From positions 2,976,001-3,040,000 of the forward strand of contig NZ_CP134152.1 in NCBI RefSeq assembly GCF_032164335.1: a stretch of 64,000 nt of DNA. The letters are read 5' to 3'. The position numbers and the translations under genes were made by a program. Under the pieces are notes generated by a model. That model made no database searches. It was not told the origin of the DNA and saw nothing but the letters and a program-made list of their open reading frames with translations. Every line of letters starts with the position of its first letter. The stretch's first letter is position 1. Origin of the DNA: Winslowiella toletana (GTDB lineage: Bacteria > Pseudomonadota > Gammaproteobacteria > Enterobacterales > Enterobacteriaceae). Below, piece after piece: positions 25,305 through 33,872 of the stretch.

Positions 25305-26035
25305 TTCGTCGACTGTTATCACTGCTGCCACTGTTAATGCTGACGCCAGAGGTATATGCCCAGCTTCCGGGCCTGGTCAGCCAGCCGCTGGCCAATGGTG
25401 GACAAAGCTGGTCACTGCCGGTGCAGACGCTGGTTTTTCTCACTTCGCTGACTTTTTTGCCCGCAATACTGCTGATGATGACCAGTTTCACCCGCATCAT
25501 CATCGTCTTTGGTTTGCTGCGCAATGCGCTTGGCACTCCGTCAGCGCCGCCAAACCAGGTAATGCTCGGTCTGGCACTGTTTTTGACCTTTTTTATTATG
25601 GCGCCGGTGTTCGACAAAATTTATCAGGATGCTTATCTGCCGTTTAGCGAGGACAAGATCAGCATGGAAGTGGCGATTGATAAAGGGGTGCAGCCGCTGC
25701 GTGAATTTATGCTGCGTCAGACGCGCGAAGCGGACCTGGCGTTATTCGCCCGGCTGGCGAATACCCCACCGATCGCTGGCCCGGAAGCGGTGCCAATGCG
25801 CATTCTGCTGCCAGCCTATGTGACCAGTGAGCTGAAAACCGCGTTCCAGATTGGTTTTACGGTGTTTATTCCGTTTCTGATTATCGATTTAGTGGTCGCC
25901 AGCGTGCTGATGGCGCTGGGAATGATGATGGTGCCACCGGCGACCATCTCGCTGCCGTTTAAGCTGATGCTCTTTGTGCTGGTCGATGGCTGGCAACTGC
26001 TGGTCAGCTCACTGGCACAGAGTTTTTATTCTTAA
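25301..26035 (+). CDS. fliP: Flagellar export gate protein FliP
   Basis: A 244-aa protein with an N-terminal signal sequence (about residues 1-20, ending VYAQ) and four membrane spans, forming the FliP5 core of the export channel. Family blocks [20 protein letters not shown] and [20 protein letters not shown] are intact. It works with FliQ and FliR encoded just downstream. Confidence 0.97.
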   Translation: MIRRLLSLLPLLMLTPEVYAQLPGLVSQPLANGGQSWSLPVQTLVFLTSLTFLPAILLMMTSFTRIIIVFGLLRNALGTPSAPPNQVMLGLALFLTFFIMAPVFDKIYQDAYLPFSEDKISMEVAIDKGVQPLREFMLRQTREADLALFARLANTPPIAGPEAVPMRILLPAYVTSELKTAFQIGFTVFIPFLIIDLVVASVLMALGMMMVPPATISLPFKLMLFVLVDGWQLLVSSLAQSFYS

Positions 26036-26083
26036 CCTTAACCGGCGGCGAAATCGCCTGCTCTGCCATCAGGAAATAAAACA

Positions 26084-26353
26084 ATGACACCGGAATCGGT
26101 AATGGTGCTTGGTCACGAAGCGATGAAAGTGGCGCTGGCAATGGCCGCCCCGCTGCTGCTGGCCGCACTGATCAGTGGTCTGTTAATCAGCCTGCTGCAG
26201 GCCGCAACGCAGATTAACGAACAGACGCTGTCGTTTATTCCCAAAATTCTTGCTGTTGCGGCCACCGCCGTGATCGCCGGGCCGTGGATGCTCAGTCTGA
26301 TCCTCGACTATATGCGCACCCTGTTTAACAACCTGCCCTATATAATCGGCTGA
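26084..26353 (+). CDS. fliQ: Flagellar export gate protein FliQ
   Basis: An 89-aa two-span membrane protein, the normal FliQ length, beginning [20 protein letters not shown]. The pattern [18 protein letters not shown] is a family signature. It wraps the FliP/FliR core of the export gate. The stop overlaps the fliR start. Confidence 0.96.
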   Translation: MTPESVMVLGHEAMKVALAMAAPLLLAALISGLLISLLQAATQINEQTLSFIPKILAVAATAVIAGPWMLSLILDYMRTLFNNLPYIIG

Positions 26354-27138
26354 TGCTCACTTTCGACAGCAGCCAGCTGATGCTCTGGCTTAGTCAATTC
26401 TTCTGGCCAATGGTGCGGGTGCTGGCACTTATTGCCACCGCACCGATTCTCAGTGAACGATCGGTCAGCCGCAAAGTGAAAGTTGGCCTGGCATTTATGA
26501 TCACCTGGTTACTGGTGCCCATGTTACCCCCCAGCCAGGTGACGCTGTTTTCCGTCGGCGGTCTTTGGCTGCTGATCCAGCAAATGCTGATTGGCATCGC
26601 CCTGGGCTTTACCATGCAGTTCGCTTTTGCGGCGGTGCGAACCGCAGGTGAAGTGATTGGTTTACAGATGGGATTATCATTCGCGACCTTCTTTGACCCC
26701 GGTAGCCGCCTGAATATGCCGGTATTGGCGCGCTTTCTCGATATGCTGGCAATGCTGCTTTTTCTGAGTTTTAACGGCCATCTGTGGCTGATCTCATTGC
26801 TGGCTGACAGCTTTCATACCCTGCCGATTGGCGGTGAACCGCTTAATGCCAATGCGTTTCTGGCGCTGACCAAAGCCGGAGGATTAATTTTTCTTAACGG
26901 CATGATGCTGGCGCTGCCGTTAATCACACTGTTATTGACGCTTAACATGGCACTCGGTTTGTTAAATCGCGTTTCACCTCAGCTGTCAGTTTTCGCGATT
27001 GGTTTTCCGATTACCTTATCAATCGGCATACTAACGATGGGCATTTTGATGCCGCTGTTGGCACCCTTCTGCGAGCATTTATTCAGTGAAGTGTTTGATT
27101 TACTTTCTGACATAATTTCCGAAATGCCCAAAAACTAA
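26353..27138 (+). CDS. fliR: Flagellar export gate protein FliR
   Basis: A 261-aa polytopic membrane protein that completes the FliPQR export gate. The segments [40 protein letters not shown] and [14 protein letters not shown] are typical of FliR. It is the last gene of the fliL-fliR transcript. flhB is not next to it, as expected in enterobacteria. Confidence 0.96.
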   Translation: MLTFDSSQLMLWLSQFFWPMVRVLALIATAPILSERSVSRKVKVGLAFMITWLLVPMLPPSQVTLFSVGGLWLLIQQMLIGIALGFTMQFAFAAVRTAGEVIGLQMGLSFATFFDPGSRLNMPVLARFLDMLAMLLFLSFNGHLWLISLLADSFHTLPIGGEPLNANAFLALTKAGGLIFLNGMMLALPLITLLLTLNMALGLLNRVSPQLSVFAIGFPITLSIGILTMGILMPLLAPFCEHLFSEVFDLLSDIISEMPKN

Positions 27139-27216
27139 ACATTAACCAACCTAAACAATCCCATATAAAAACTTAAGCAATGAAAAACTATCAACCTGTA
27201 ATCAGAACACTCTTTG

Positions 27217-27230
27217 TAAGAATTTCCCTA
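27217..27230 (+). promoter_or_regulatory. Candidate RcsAB box upstream of rcsA
   Basis: TAAGAATTTCCCTA matches 12 of 14 positions of the RcsAB consensus TAAGAATATTCCTA. It lies about 570 bp upstream of rcsA in the long intergenic region. RcsA autoactivation with RcsB through such a box is known in E. coli and Erwinia; its use here is inferred. Confidence 0.6.
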
Positions 27231-27796
27231 AGGAAAATCTTATAAATTCCTTATTCAAATGAAAACTATTCTTATCAAAGGATATTTCGCGTATTTTAAA
27301 AAAGCTATCTCACGGCGCCCTGGCGCGAGCATCTTGATGAAAAATAGCGCAAATGGATGTTTTTCAAGCCTTTTCGGATTCAGTTTTTTTTACTTGTCTT
27401 AAAATGGTTTTTACGGCATTGTCAACACACCCAGATAGACGAAACATTCGTACAACAAATCATTTTAGGAATTATCTTATCAGAAAATGACCAATTCTGG
27501 GTGATAGTGGCAATGTAATGAAATATTGCAACTGGAGCAGCATGTTGGCATATCGCCGCCGGTCTTTCTGGCCCGTGTCACTCCGCTGCGTGTAGTAAGA
27601 CAACGCTTTCATCTTCCAAACACAAACTACGTGGTGCTCAGCAAGGATGAGTTGTTGGCCTTAGCAAGACATCGGTCTGCACACGGGTAGTTCGTGAACA
27701 ATAAAAATAAATTTTTGCAAAGCTATCTTTTTCGTACCGCGATACGCGTAATTCATCGTTGATTTAACGGATAACAATTTGGTGAGGGTCGCTAAC
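27231..27796. other. Long AT-rich rcsA upstream region
   Basis: No full gene is seen between fliR and rcsA. The segment is AT-rich with several A/T tracts, as expected for H-NS-silenced rcsA promoters. A 17-codon frame (27542-27595, MLAYRRRSFWPV...) begins 5 nt after a GGAG sequence and could be a leader peptide, but evidence is slight. A lac-operator-like run, GATAACAATTTGGTGAGG, immediately precedes rcsA. Confidence 0.5.
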
Positions 27797-28432
27797 ATGC
27801 CAACAATTATTATGGATTCATGCAGCTACACAAGGCTGGGTCTGATGGACTATATGACTGTAAAAGGAGTTAAGAAGAAGAATATCTCTTCAGTCAACGA
27901 TATCGACCAGCTTCATAATAAATGCCAGCAAATTAAGCCTGGTATTGTATTTATAAATGAAGAGTGTTTTATTCACGAGCCAGATGCCAGCCTGCGTATT
28001 CGAAATATCCTGATTCAGCACCCTGATACACTATTCTTTATCTTTATGGCTATCTCGAACATCCACTTCGAGGAGTATCTTTATGTTCGTAAGAACTTGA
28101 TTATTACCTCAAAATCGATTAAGCCTGCAGTACTTGATGACCTGCTATGCACCTATCTGCAAAAGAGACTTAACACCCCAAATCGTAACTCCTCTGGCCC
28201 AGAGGTTCATCCGTTAACACTCAGCCAGACCGAATCAAATATGCTGAAGATGTGGATGTCAGGTCATGATACGATACAGATATCCGATAAGATGCAAATA
28301 AAAGCGAAAACGGTTTCATCGCACAAAGGTAATATCAAGCGAAAAATCAAAACGCACAACAAGCAGGTTATTTATCATGTTGTCCGTTTAACTGATAATG
28401 TCACCTCAGGTATTTATGTCAACGTGAGATAA
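27797..28432 (+). CDS. rcsA: Capsule regulator RcsA
   Basis: A 211-aa LuxR-type auxiliary regulator that partners RcsB to activate capsule/exopolysaccharide genes. The N-terminal [16 protein letters not shown] and [11 protein letters not shown] and the C-terminal HTH (about residues 140-205, [46 protein letters not shown]) agree closely with Erwinia RcsA as I remember it. I chose the ATG at 27797; the frame opens 18 bases earlier at a GTG. It is known to be Lon-degraded and translationally tied to DsrA through H-NS. A terminator follows. Confidence 0.95.
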   Translation: MPTIIMDSCSYTRLGLMDYMTVKGVKKKNISSVNDIDQLHNKCQQIKPGIVFINEECFIHEPDASLRIRNILIQHPDTLFFIFMAISNIHFEEYLYVRKNLIITSKSIKPAVLDDLLCTYLQKRLNTPNRNSSGPEVHPLTLSQTESNMLKMWMSGHDTIQISDKMQIKAKTVSSHKGNIKRKIKTHNKQVIYHVVRLTDNVTSGIYVNVR

Positions 28433-28444
28433 TCACCCAATGAA

Positions 28445-28470
28445 AAGGCCGGGACTGACCGGCCTTTTTT
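28445..28470 (+). terminator. rcsA terminator
   Basis: AAGGCCGG and CCGGCCTT arms with a short loop, followed by a run of T residues, lie 12 bp after the rcsA stop. Confidence 0.85.
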
Positions 28471-28517
28471 ATTTATCTTAACTTTTCGTTTTGCGACGGC
28501 GATCCCACTCTTTCCGC

Positions 28518-28544
28518 TAATTGTTTTCATTATTTTGCCGATGC
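28518..28544 (+). promoter_or_regulatory. Candidate sigma-28 (FliA) promoter for the chemoreceptor
   Basis: TAATTGTT (28518-28525), an 11-bp spacer and GCCGATGC (28537-28544) fit the FliA consensus TAAAGTTT-N11-GCCGATAA at 6 of 8 positions in each element. It lies about 55 bp before the chemoreceptor start, the place expected for a class III flagellar promoter. Confidence 0.6.
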
Positions 28545-28599
28545 TCAGATCGATACCGAAGCAGTGCTTCGCCCTACATCTGACTGAGAGCAACAGAAT

Positions 28600-30306
28600 A
28601 TGACAGTTAATCAATCAACAGCCGAATATAGCGGATTAAGTTTCTGGCAGCATCTGCGGCTGGTTCCGCTGTTTGCCGTAATCTTTGGCGGAATTCTGCT
28701 GCTTTTTGCACTGTGTATCGGCCTTTCCAGCTATTTTCTGATTAAAAGTAACCAGTCGTTAAATGACGCTACTCAGGAAATTCAAATTCGCATGGCGGTT
28801 TCCAACAGCTCCAATCACTTGCGAACTGCACGTCTGAATGTCATTCATGCCGCTGCCGCAGCGCGTATCGGCGAAATGGATGAGTTCAAAGCGAATCTGG
28901 CCGCCAGCGAAAACCGCATTAAACAAGCGCAGGAAAATTTCCTGCGCTATGGCAATCGTCCCGATAAAACCGCGGCGGGCATCGCACTCGATGCACCGAT
29001 GAAGCAGCGTTTTGACGCTTACGTTAAACAGGGCCTGACACCGATGATTACCGCGGCCCGACAGGGCAGTTTCGAGGGCGTCATCGCGCAGGAAACCGAC
29101 GTCACGCGCAAACTTGATGATCAATATAATCAGCTGCTGCTGAAGGCGATTAAGATTCGCACCGACCGCGCCGAAGCGATTAATACTCAGGCCCAACAGC
29201 ACTCGCGTCTTGGCTTTATCACCATGGCCGCCGCCTTTGCGCTGGCGTTGTTGCTGACGCTGGCAACGTTTATCTTTCTGCGTCGCGTCGTGATTACACC
29301 GTTGCGCCAGGCGGTAGGCCGTATTGAACTGATCGCTCAGGGAGATTTAACCGCCCCGATGCAAAACTGGGGGCGTAATGAAATTGGTATCCTTGGCAAT
29401 AATTTACAGGCGATGCAGCGGGCGCTGATCAACACCGTTGGTACGGTGCGTGAAGGTGCGGTCGCTATCTGGCAGGGCTCCGGCGAGATCTCCGCTGGAA
29501 ATACCGATCTCTCTGCCCGTACCGAACAGCAGGCGGCAGCTCTTGAGCAGACAGCCGCCAGCATGGAACAGCTTACCGCCACCGTAAAACAGAACGCCGA
29601 AAATGCCCATCATGCCAGCCTGCTGGCGGCGGATGCCTCAGGTAAGGCCCGTGAAGGTGGCGATATTGTCAGCGGCGTGGTTAGCACCATGAACAATATT
29701 TCCGCCAGCTCAGGTAAAATTGCCGAAATTACTAATGTGATTAACAGTATCGCTTTTCAGACGAATATCCTGGCGTTAAACGCCGCGGTGGAAGCGGCCC
29801 GCGCCGGTGAGCAGGGGCGAGGTTTTGCGGTCGTCGCCAGTGAAGTCCGCAATCTGGCACAGCGCAGTGCCCAGGCGGCAAAAGAGATTGACGGCTTGAT
29901 CGCTGAATCGGTCGACCTGATTGGCAAAGGTTCATCACAAGCGGGCCACGCTGGCGATACCATGACAGAAATTGTCGATGCCGTGCGCCGCGTCACCGAT
30001 ATCATGGCGGAAATTGCCGCCGCCTCAGATGAACAGAGCAGAGGTATTCAGCAGGTCAGTCAGGCCGTAACCGAAATGGATAATGTCACACAGCAAAACG
30101 CCGCGTTAGTTGAAGAAGCCTCTGCCGCGGCCTCGTCACTTGAGCAGCAGGCTGCGCGTCTGACCCAGGCGGTGGCGGCATTTCGTCTCAATGAGAATGC
30201 CGAAAGCGATGCAGTGACGCTGAACTCCGGTGCATCAGCTCTGCGCACGCGTTCTGCTGCCGGTCGTTTACTGACGTCACAGAATGCAAATTGGGAAACG
30301 TTTTAA
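28600..30306 (+). CDS. Methyl-accepting chemotaxis protein
   Basis: A 568-aa Tsr/Tar-type chemoreceptor. The N-terminal span lies at about residues 22-47, a four-helix periplasmic ligand domain at 50-195, a second span at about 205-227, then a HAMP domain ([20 protein letters not shown]) and the signalling coiled coil with the hairpin tip [20 protein letters not shown]. It ends in the pentapeptide NWETF, the canonical CheR/CheB docking site, so it is a major-type receptor that can tether the adaptation enzymes. The ligand is unknown. It lies between rcsA and dsrB, where E. coli has no such gene, and has its own candidate FliA promoter. Confidence 0.95.
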   Translation: MTVNQSTAEYSGLSFWQHLRLVPLFAVIFGGILLLFALCIGLSSYFLIKSNQSLNDATQEIQIRMAVSNSSNHLRTARLNVIHAAAAARIGEMDEFKANLAASENRIKQAQENFLRYGNRPDKTAAGIALDAPMKQRFDAYVKQGLTPMITAARQGSFEGVIAQETDVTRKLDDQYNQLLLKAIKIRTDRAEAINTQAQQHSRLGFITMAAAFALALLLTLATFIFLRRVVITPLRQAVGRIELIAQGDLTAPMQNWGRNEIGILGNNLQAMQRALINTVGTVREGAVAIWQGSGEISAGNTDLSARTEQQAAALEQTAASMEQLTATVKQNAENAHHASLLAADASGKAREGGDIVSGVVSTMNNISASSGKIAEITNVINSIAFQTNILALNAAVEAARAGEQGRGFAVVASEVRNLAQRSAQAAKEIDGLIAESVDLIGKGSSQAGHAGDTMTEIVDAVRRVTDIMAEIAAASDEQSRGIQQVSQAVTEMDNVTQQNAALVEEASAAASSLEQQAARLTQAVAAFRLNENAESDAVTLNSGASALRTRSAAGRLLTSQNANWETF

Positions 30307-30315
30307 CCGACAGAT

Positions 30316-30350
30316 AAACTAAAACGGGCCTGACTCAAGGTCAGGCCCGT
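30316..30350 (-). terminator. Terminator between the chemoreceptor and dsrB
   Basis: An 11-bp stem (ACGGGCCTGAC at 30324-30334, GTCAGGCCCGT at 30340-30350) separates the converging genes. The T-rich side lies on the minus strand, so it most likely terminates dsrB; it may act in both directions. Confidence 0.75.
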
Positions 30351-30366
30351 GATTTACGATGACGGG

Positions 30367-30564
30367 TTACTGCGAAGCATCGTGCGGTTCGACAAAAATA
30401 CCGTCGTCGTGGCCCAGCTCGTTAAAAAACCAGATTCCCAGCGGATAATCATCCAGCGAAACCAGGTACATAGTGCCTTCACTAAAATCTTCTACCGCCA
30501 GAACCTTGCCGGCACGACGCGGACCACCGTCAGTTTTAACTGTTACCCGATCATTAACCTTCAT
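30367..30564 (-). CDS. dsrB: DsrB small protein
   Basis: A 65-aa protein almost identical to E. coli DsrB across [28 protein letters not shown] and [10 protein letters not shown]. Its function is not established. In E. coli dsrB lies between rcsA and dsrA; here a chemoreceptor, yqaE and yodD share the interval. Confidence 0.95.
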   Translation of the reverse strand: MKVNDRVTVKTDGGPRRAGKVLAVEDFSEGTMYLVSLDDYPLGIWFFNELGHDDGIFVEPHDASQ

Positions 30565-30636
30565 TGGTTTTCTCCCCGAAATAATAGAGGAAGTTTAACC
30601 GATACTGGCCGGTTTTTCCTGACCTCGATCACGCAC

Positions 30637-30795
30637 TTATCGACGAGCGATAACCCATACAGCATGAACGATACCGGGGATATAACCGCAAAGGGTCAGC
30701 AAAATGTTCAGCCAGAACGCGCCGCCAAAACCAACCTGCATAAACACGCCCAGTGGTGGCAACAGAATAGCGATTACAATGCGCAGAAAATCCAT
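30637..30795 (-). CDS. yqaE: YqaE/Pmp3-family small membrane protein
   Basis: A 52-aa hydrophobic protein with two spans. MDFLRIVIAILLPPLGVFMQ and NILLTLCGYIPGIVHAVWV are diagnostic of the YqaE/Pmp3 stress-membrane protein family (E. coli YqaE is also 52 aa). Yeast Pmp3 affects membrane potential under salt stress; the bacterial role is unclear. A start ATG at 30795 follows CAGGAGTC. E. coli yqaE sits elsewhere, so this is a different context. Confidence 0.93.
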   Translation of the reverse strand: MDFLRIVIAILLPPLGVFMQVGFGGAFWLNILLTLCGYIPGIVHAVWVIARR

Positions 30796-31037
30796 ACTGA
30801 CTCCTGGTAAATACAATTAAATTATTAAAAATATTTTTAACTCGTTATTAAGATAGCATTTATCTCTGTTTTTGCTGCCAGCACGGGTGTAAATCATCGT
30901 AAGCCCGGGCAATACCCGCTGACCTTTTCACTTTCTTAACATTACGATGTGAGACTTCTGACACCAGCAGCGGGTAAAATTCTTACAGCTGTCTCCCCCC
31001 AAAGAGGCAGACAACCCAAAAAGTAACAAGGATTTTT
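30796..31037. other. Intergenic region upstream of yodD, possible small RNA
   Basis: No coding frame is supportable. The first 60 bases are AT-rich and probably carry the yqaE promoter. A TAAAAT hexamer at about 30975 is followed by a segment with partial hairpin potential (TGTCT...AGACA) and then a strong terminator at 31038, before the yodD start. That order (promoter-like hexamer, short transcript, terminator) would suit a small RNA of about 80 nt, but no known family was recognised. Confidence 0.35.
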
Positions 31038-31061
31038 GCCCGCGCAGCGCGGGCTTTTTTT
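31038..31061 (+). terminator. Strong rho-independent terminator
   Basis: GCCCGCGC-A-GCGCGGGC followed by seven T residues lies 70 bp before yodD, with no gene on the same strand directly upstream. This makes it a clue to an unannotated short transcript. Confidence 0.8.
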
Positions 31062-31131
31062 GCCCCTGCCCCCTCCCCCTTCTCACCAGTGGCTATACTT
31101 ACAGCACATTGGCTCAGTGAGGATTAGAATC

Positions 31132-31374
31132 ATGGGCACGGCAAAACAGAACGGCGATGACATTCAGCGCGAACAGCGCGAAGTGAAAGTTGATGTTGAC
31201 GCCTTGCTGGATGCGATTCAAAGTCGTTCGTCCGGCGAAGTGCAAGAGTTCATGGCTAATGAAGATGCGCACAGGTTACAGGTACAGGGTAAAGAGTACG
31301 GTTCTTACAGCGAACTGGTGGAGGCCTTCGAGCTGGATATCCGTGATTTCTCAATCAGTGAAGTGAACCGTTAA
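31132..31374 (+). CDS. yodD: YodD stress-induced protein
   Basis: An 80-aa acidic protein. VDVDALLDAI and the C-terminal FELDIRDFSISEVNR match E. coli YodD (75 aa), which is induced by peroxide and acid and has no known biochemical role. GTGAGGATTAG precedes the ATG. The longer open frame upstream crosses a terminator and is not used. It faces the DsrA gene across a shared short interval, as in E. coli. Confidence 0.92.
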   Translation: MGTAKQNGDDIQREQREVKVDVDALLDAIQSRSSGEVQEFMANEDAHRLQVQGKEYGSYSELVEAFELDIRDFSISEVNR

Positions 31375-31383
31375 CTGCATGCC

Positions 31384-31459
31384 AAAAAAAATCCCGGCCA
31401 GTGGCCGGGAAAGAAAAACATTAAAAAGAAATTCGTTACACCAGGGTAATCCGTAACGC
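31384..31459 (-). ncRNA. dsrA: DsrA small regulatory RNA
   Basis: On the minus strand the 17-mer CCTGGTGTAACGAATTT (31445-31429) is identical to the rpoS- and hns-pairing part of E. coli DsrA. It is followed by an A/U-rich middle segment and ends in the terminator CCCGGCC-ACT-GGCCGGG plus eight T residues (31409-31384). Its position between yodD and yedP equals that in E. coli. The 5' arm differs in sequence but can still form a stem with GTAACG (CGTTAC at 31458-31453). The 5' end is estimated by analogy. DsrA activates rpoS translation and represses hns, with Hfq. Confidence 0.9.
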
Positions 31460-31764
31460 TGACAGCTTACTCTTTCGAGTAATTAAGACAAGTCTGATGC
31501 TAGCAAAACTCTGAATATTTATTCCCGCTCTAAACACGTTGGCTGGCATGGTGCCATAGCTGTAGCGGCCTATAACTCGATCATAAATCGTACAATAGCA
31601 ATGTTTTCTCACCACTTTTAAGAATAATCTTACAAAAAAACTTCCTAATATCTTACCGACTGTTAAATCATCTTAGCTTCCCTTCACAAGCCGCAGAGTT
31701 AGTTATACTTAGCCATTAATCAGGATGTTATCTCTCTTATCCGTTAAGTTTCGAGGTGAACACC

Positions 31765-32571
31765 ATGCCAGGTTTGCATGACGCATTAATGATTGTGACT
31801 GATTTAGATGGCTCACTACTCGATCACCATACTTATAGCTGGCAACCCGCTCAGCCCTGGTTAGATCGCCTTAAACAGCATCAGATTCCTCTGGTGTTCT
31901 GTTCCAGCAAAACCGCCTCAGAAATTATACCGCTACAACAGCAACTGGGCTTCAGTGGCGCGCCTTTTATTGCTGAAAACGGCGCACTGGTTCAGCTCGA
32001 CAGCGCCGGAGGTGATACCGTTCGCCATCACGCCGGCAAAGACTACAGTGAAATCTGCCACTGCTTACGCCGTTTACGTCAGCAGTATCAGTTTCGTTTT
32101 AGCGGTTTTGCCGACTTCACCGACAGAGAAGTCGCCGATATCACCGGCCTGACCGTCAGCAATGCGGCACTGGCGCGCCGCCGCGAGGCGTCAGAATCGC
32201 TGGTATGGCGTGACAGTGAACAGCAGTTTTCTGCCTTCCGTGAAGCGCTTGATGCCGAAGGTTTTAGCCTGACTCAGGGCGGCCGCTTCTGGCATGTGAT
32301 GGCAAAAGGGAGTGGGAAAGGCGCAGCCCTGGCCTGGCTCTTGCAAGCATATCCGTCGCACCATCAACAACCTTTTATCACTGTTGGTCTGGGTGACGGG
32401 CCTAACGATGCGCCAATGCTCGACAGCGTTGACTATGCTGTGGTGATTAAAGGCTACAGTAAAACGCCGATCGTTTTATCCCGCGCCGATCGACACAATA
32501 TTTACGAAACCAGCCACACAGGACCCGATGGCTGGAGTGAAGGGCTCGACTACTTTATCGCGCAGGAGTAG
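31765..32571 (+). CDS. yedP: YedP/MpgP-type glycosyl-3-phosphoglycerate phosphatase
   Basis: A 268-aa HAD-superfamily phosphatase. Motif I DLDGSLLD, motif II CSSKT and motif IV GLGDGPNDAPML are intact, and the cap segment has FSGFADFTDREVADITGL. These fit the mannosyl-3-phosphoglycerate phosphatase family, which includes E. coli YedP. The ATG at 31765 follows CGAGGTG; a GTG lies 3 codons earlier. The next gene encodes a GT81-like glycosyl-3-phosphoglycerate synthase, so the phosphatase probably completes synthesis of glucosyl- or mannosylglycerate, a compatible solute. The actual sugar is not determined by sequence. Confidence 0.9.
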   Translation: MPGLHDALMIVTDLDGSLLDHHTYSWQPAQPWLDRLKQHQIPLVFCSSKTASEIIPLQQQLGFSGAPFIAENGALVQLDSAGGDTVRHHAGKDYSEICHCLRRLRQQYQFRFSGFADFTDREVADITGLTVSNAALARRREASESLVWRDSEQQFSAFREALDAEGFSLTQGGRFWHVMAKGSGKGAALAWLLQAYPSHHQQPFITVGLGDGPNDAPMLDSVDYAVVIKGYSKTPIVLSRADRHNIYETSHTGPDGWSEGLDYFIAQE

Positions 32572-32651
32572 TTCTGCCGCGCGACTGCATGTCACAAAGT
32601 CAATTTTCTTGCCCATGCCGGGCGTCAGTAGGCTGTCTGAAGGGGAACACA

Positions 32652-33872
32652 ATGAGTGATTTTTTCCAGAATGGTGTTATTACTAATTTCCATAACCTGA
32701 CAGGCCGCAGCGTTGAATCGCTGGAGAAAGATCTGGTTCAATTTTCCAAAAAGCGCAAAATGGGGCTAATGCTCCCTTCGCTATTTTCTGAACTGGAAGG
32801 ACCGGCATTAAGCCATATCGTCGACGAACTGGCAAAAGTCCCGTATCTTGAAGAGATTGTGATTGGTCTCGATCGCGCCGACCGTGAGCAGTTTTTGCAT
32901 GCGCGTGAATTCTTTTCTCGTCTGCCGCAGCGCCACCGCATTTTATGGAATGACGGCCCGCGCCTAAAGGCACTGGACGCCGAACTGGATAAAGAGGGCT
33001 TGTCGCCCAGCCAACCCGGTAAAGGGCGTAACGTCTGGTTTTGTACCGGTTATACCCTCGCGTCCGATCGTACCAGCTGCGTAGCACTCCACGACTGCGA
33101 CATTGTTACTTATGAACGTGGCATGCTGGCTCGTCTGCTGTATCCCCTGGCCAATCCGTCATTCCACTATGAGTTCTGTAAGGGCTTCTATGCCCGGGTA
33201 GCTGACAATAAGCTTAATGGTCGCGTGGGTCGCTTACTGGTTGGCCCGCTGCTGCGTTCACTACAAAAAGTCTATGGTCACTCCGAATATCTCGATTACC
33301 TCAGCAGTTTTCGCTATCCGCTCTCCGGTGAGTTTGCCATGCGCACCCACGTGCTGAACGGCATTAAAATTCCCGGAGACTGGGGGTTGGAAATTGGCGT
33401 GCTGTCAGAAATCTATCGCAATTACACCACCCGGCAGAGCTGTCAGGTAGAAATTGCCGATAACTACGACCATAAACATCAGCCGCTGTCAGAAGAGGAT
33501 GGTACCGGCGGCCTGCGCCGGATGAGCAATGATATTGTGCAGTCGCTGCTGCGAAAAATGGCAACCATGGGCGTCAGTGTGACCAGTGACTCATTCCGCG
33601 TACTGAAAGCCACTTACTACCGTAACGCGCTGGATATGATGGAAGTGTATAACCACGAAGCCACAATGAATGGCCTGACGTTTGATCAGCATGCGGAAGA
33701 AGCAGCAGTGGAAATGTTTACTCAGACCATCCTGGAAGCCGGCCAGTCGTTTATTGAACGTCCCAACGATAAACCTTTTATTCCGAGCTGGAGCCGCGTG
33801 CAGTCAGCCTTTCCGGATATTTTGCAACGCATCTGGCAGGCAGTGGAAGAGGATAATCGCGGCGAGGTTTAA
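32652..33872 (+). CDS. Glucosyl-3-phosphoglycerate synthase-like glycosyltransferase
   Basis: A 406-aa GT-A glycosyltransferase. The segment GKGRNVWFCTGYTLAS and the nucleotide-sugar metal site VALHDCDIVTY (a DxD-like site) followed by GKGFYARV-like FCKGFYARVADNKLNGRVGR, here read in parts, place it with the glucosyl-3-phosphoglycerate synthase/mannosylglycerate synthase families (GT81 or GT78). It would transfer a sugar from an NDP-sugar to 3-phosphoglycerate. It lies 80 bp after yedP, and the two likely form an operon. The ATG at 32652 follows AGGGGAAC. E. coli has yedP without this partner. Donor specificity remains open. Confidence 0.85.
   Translation: MSDFFQNGVITNFHNLTGRSVESLEKDLVQFSKKRKMGLMLPSLFSELEGPALSHIVDELAKVPYLEEIVIGLDRADREQFLHAREFFSRLPQRHRILWNDGPRLKALDAELDKEGLSPSQPGKGRNVWFCTGYTLASDRTSCVALHDCDIVTYERGMLARLLYPLANPSFHYEFCKGFYARVADNKLNGRVGRLLVGPLLRSLQKVYGHSEYLDYLSSFRYPLSGEFAMRTHVLNGIKIPGDWGLEIGVLSEIYRNYTTRQSCQVEIADNYDHKHQPLSEEDGTGGLRRMSNDIVQSLLRKMATMGVSVTSDSFRVLKATYYRNALDMMEVYNHEATMNGLTFDQHAEEAAVEMFTQTILEAGQSFIERPNDKPFIPSWSRVQSAFPDILQRIWQAVEEDNRGEV

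Noticed and set aside
30349..30810. Plus-strand 153-aa frame
   Set aside because: It is antisense to dsrB and yqaE, both clearly real by family identity.
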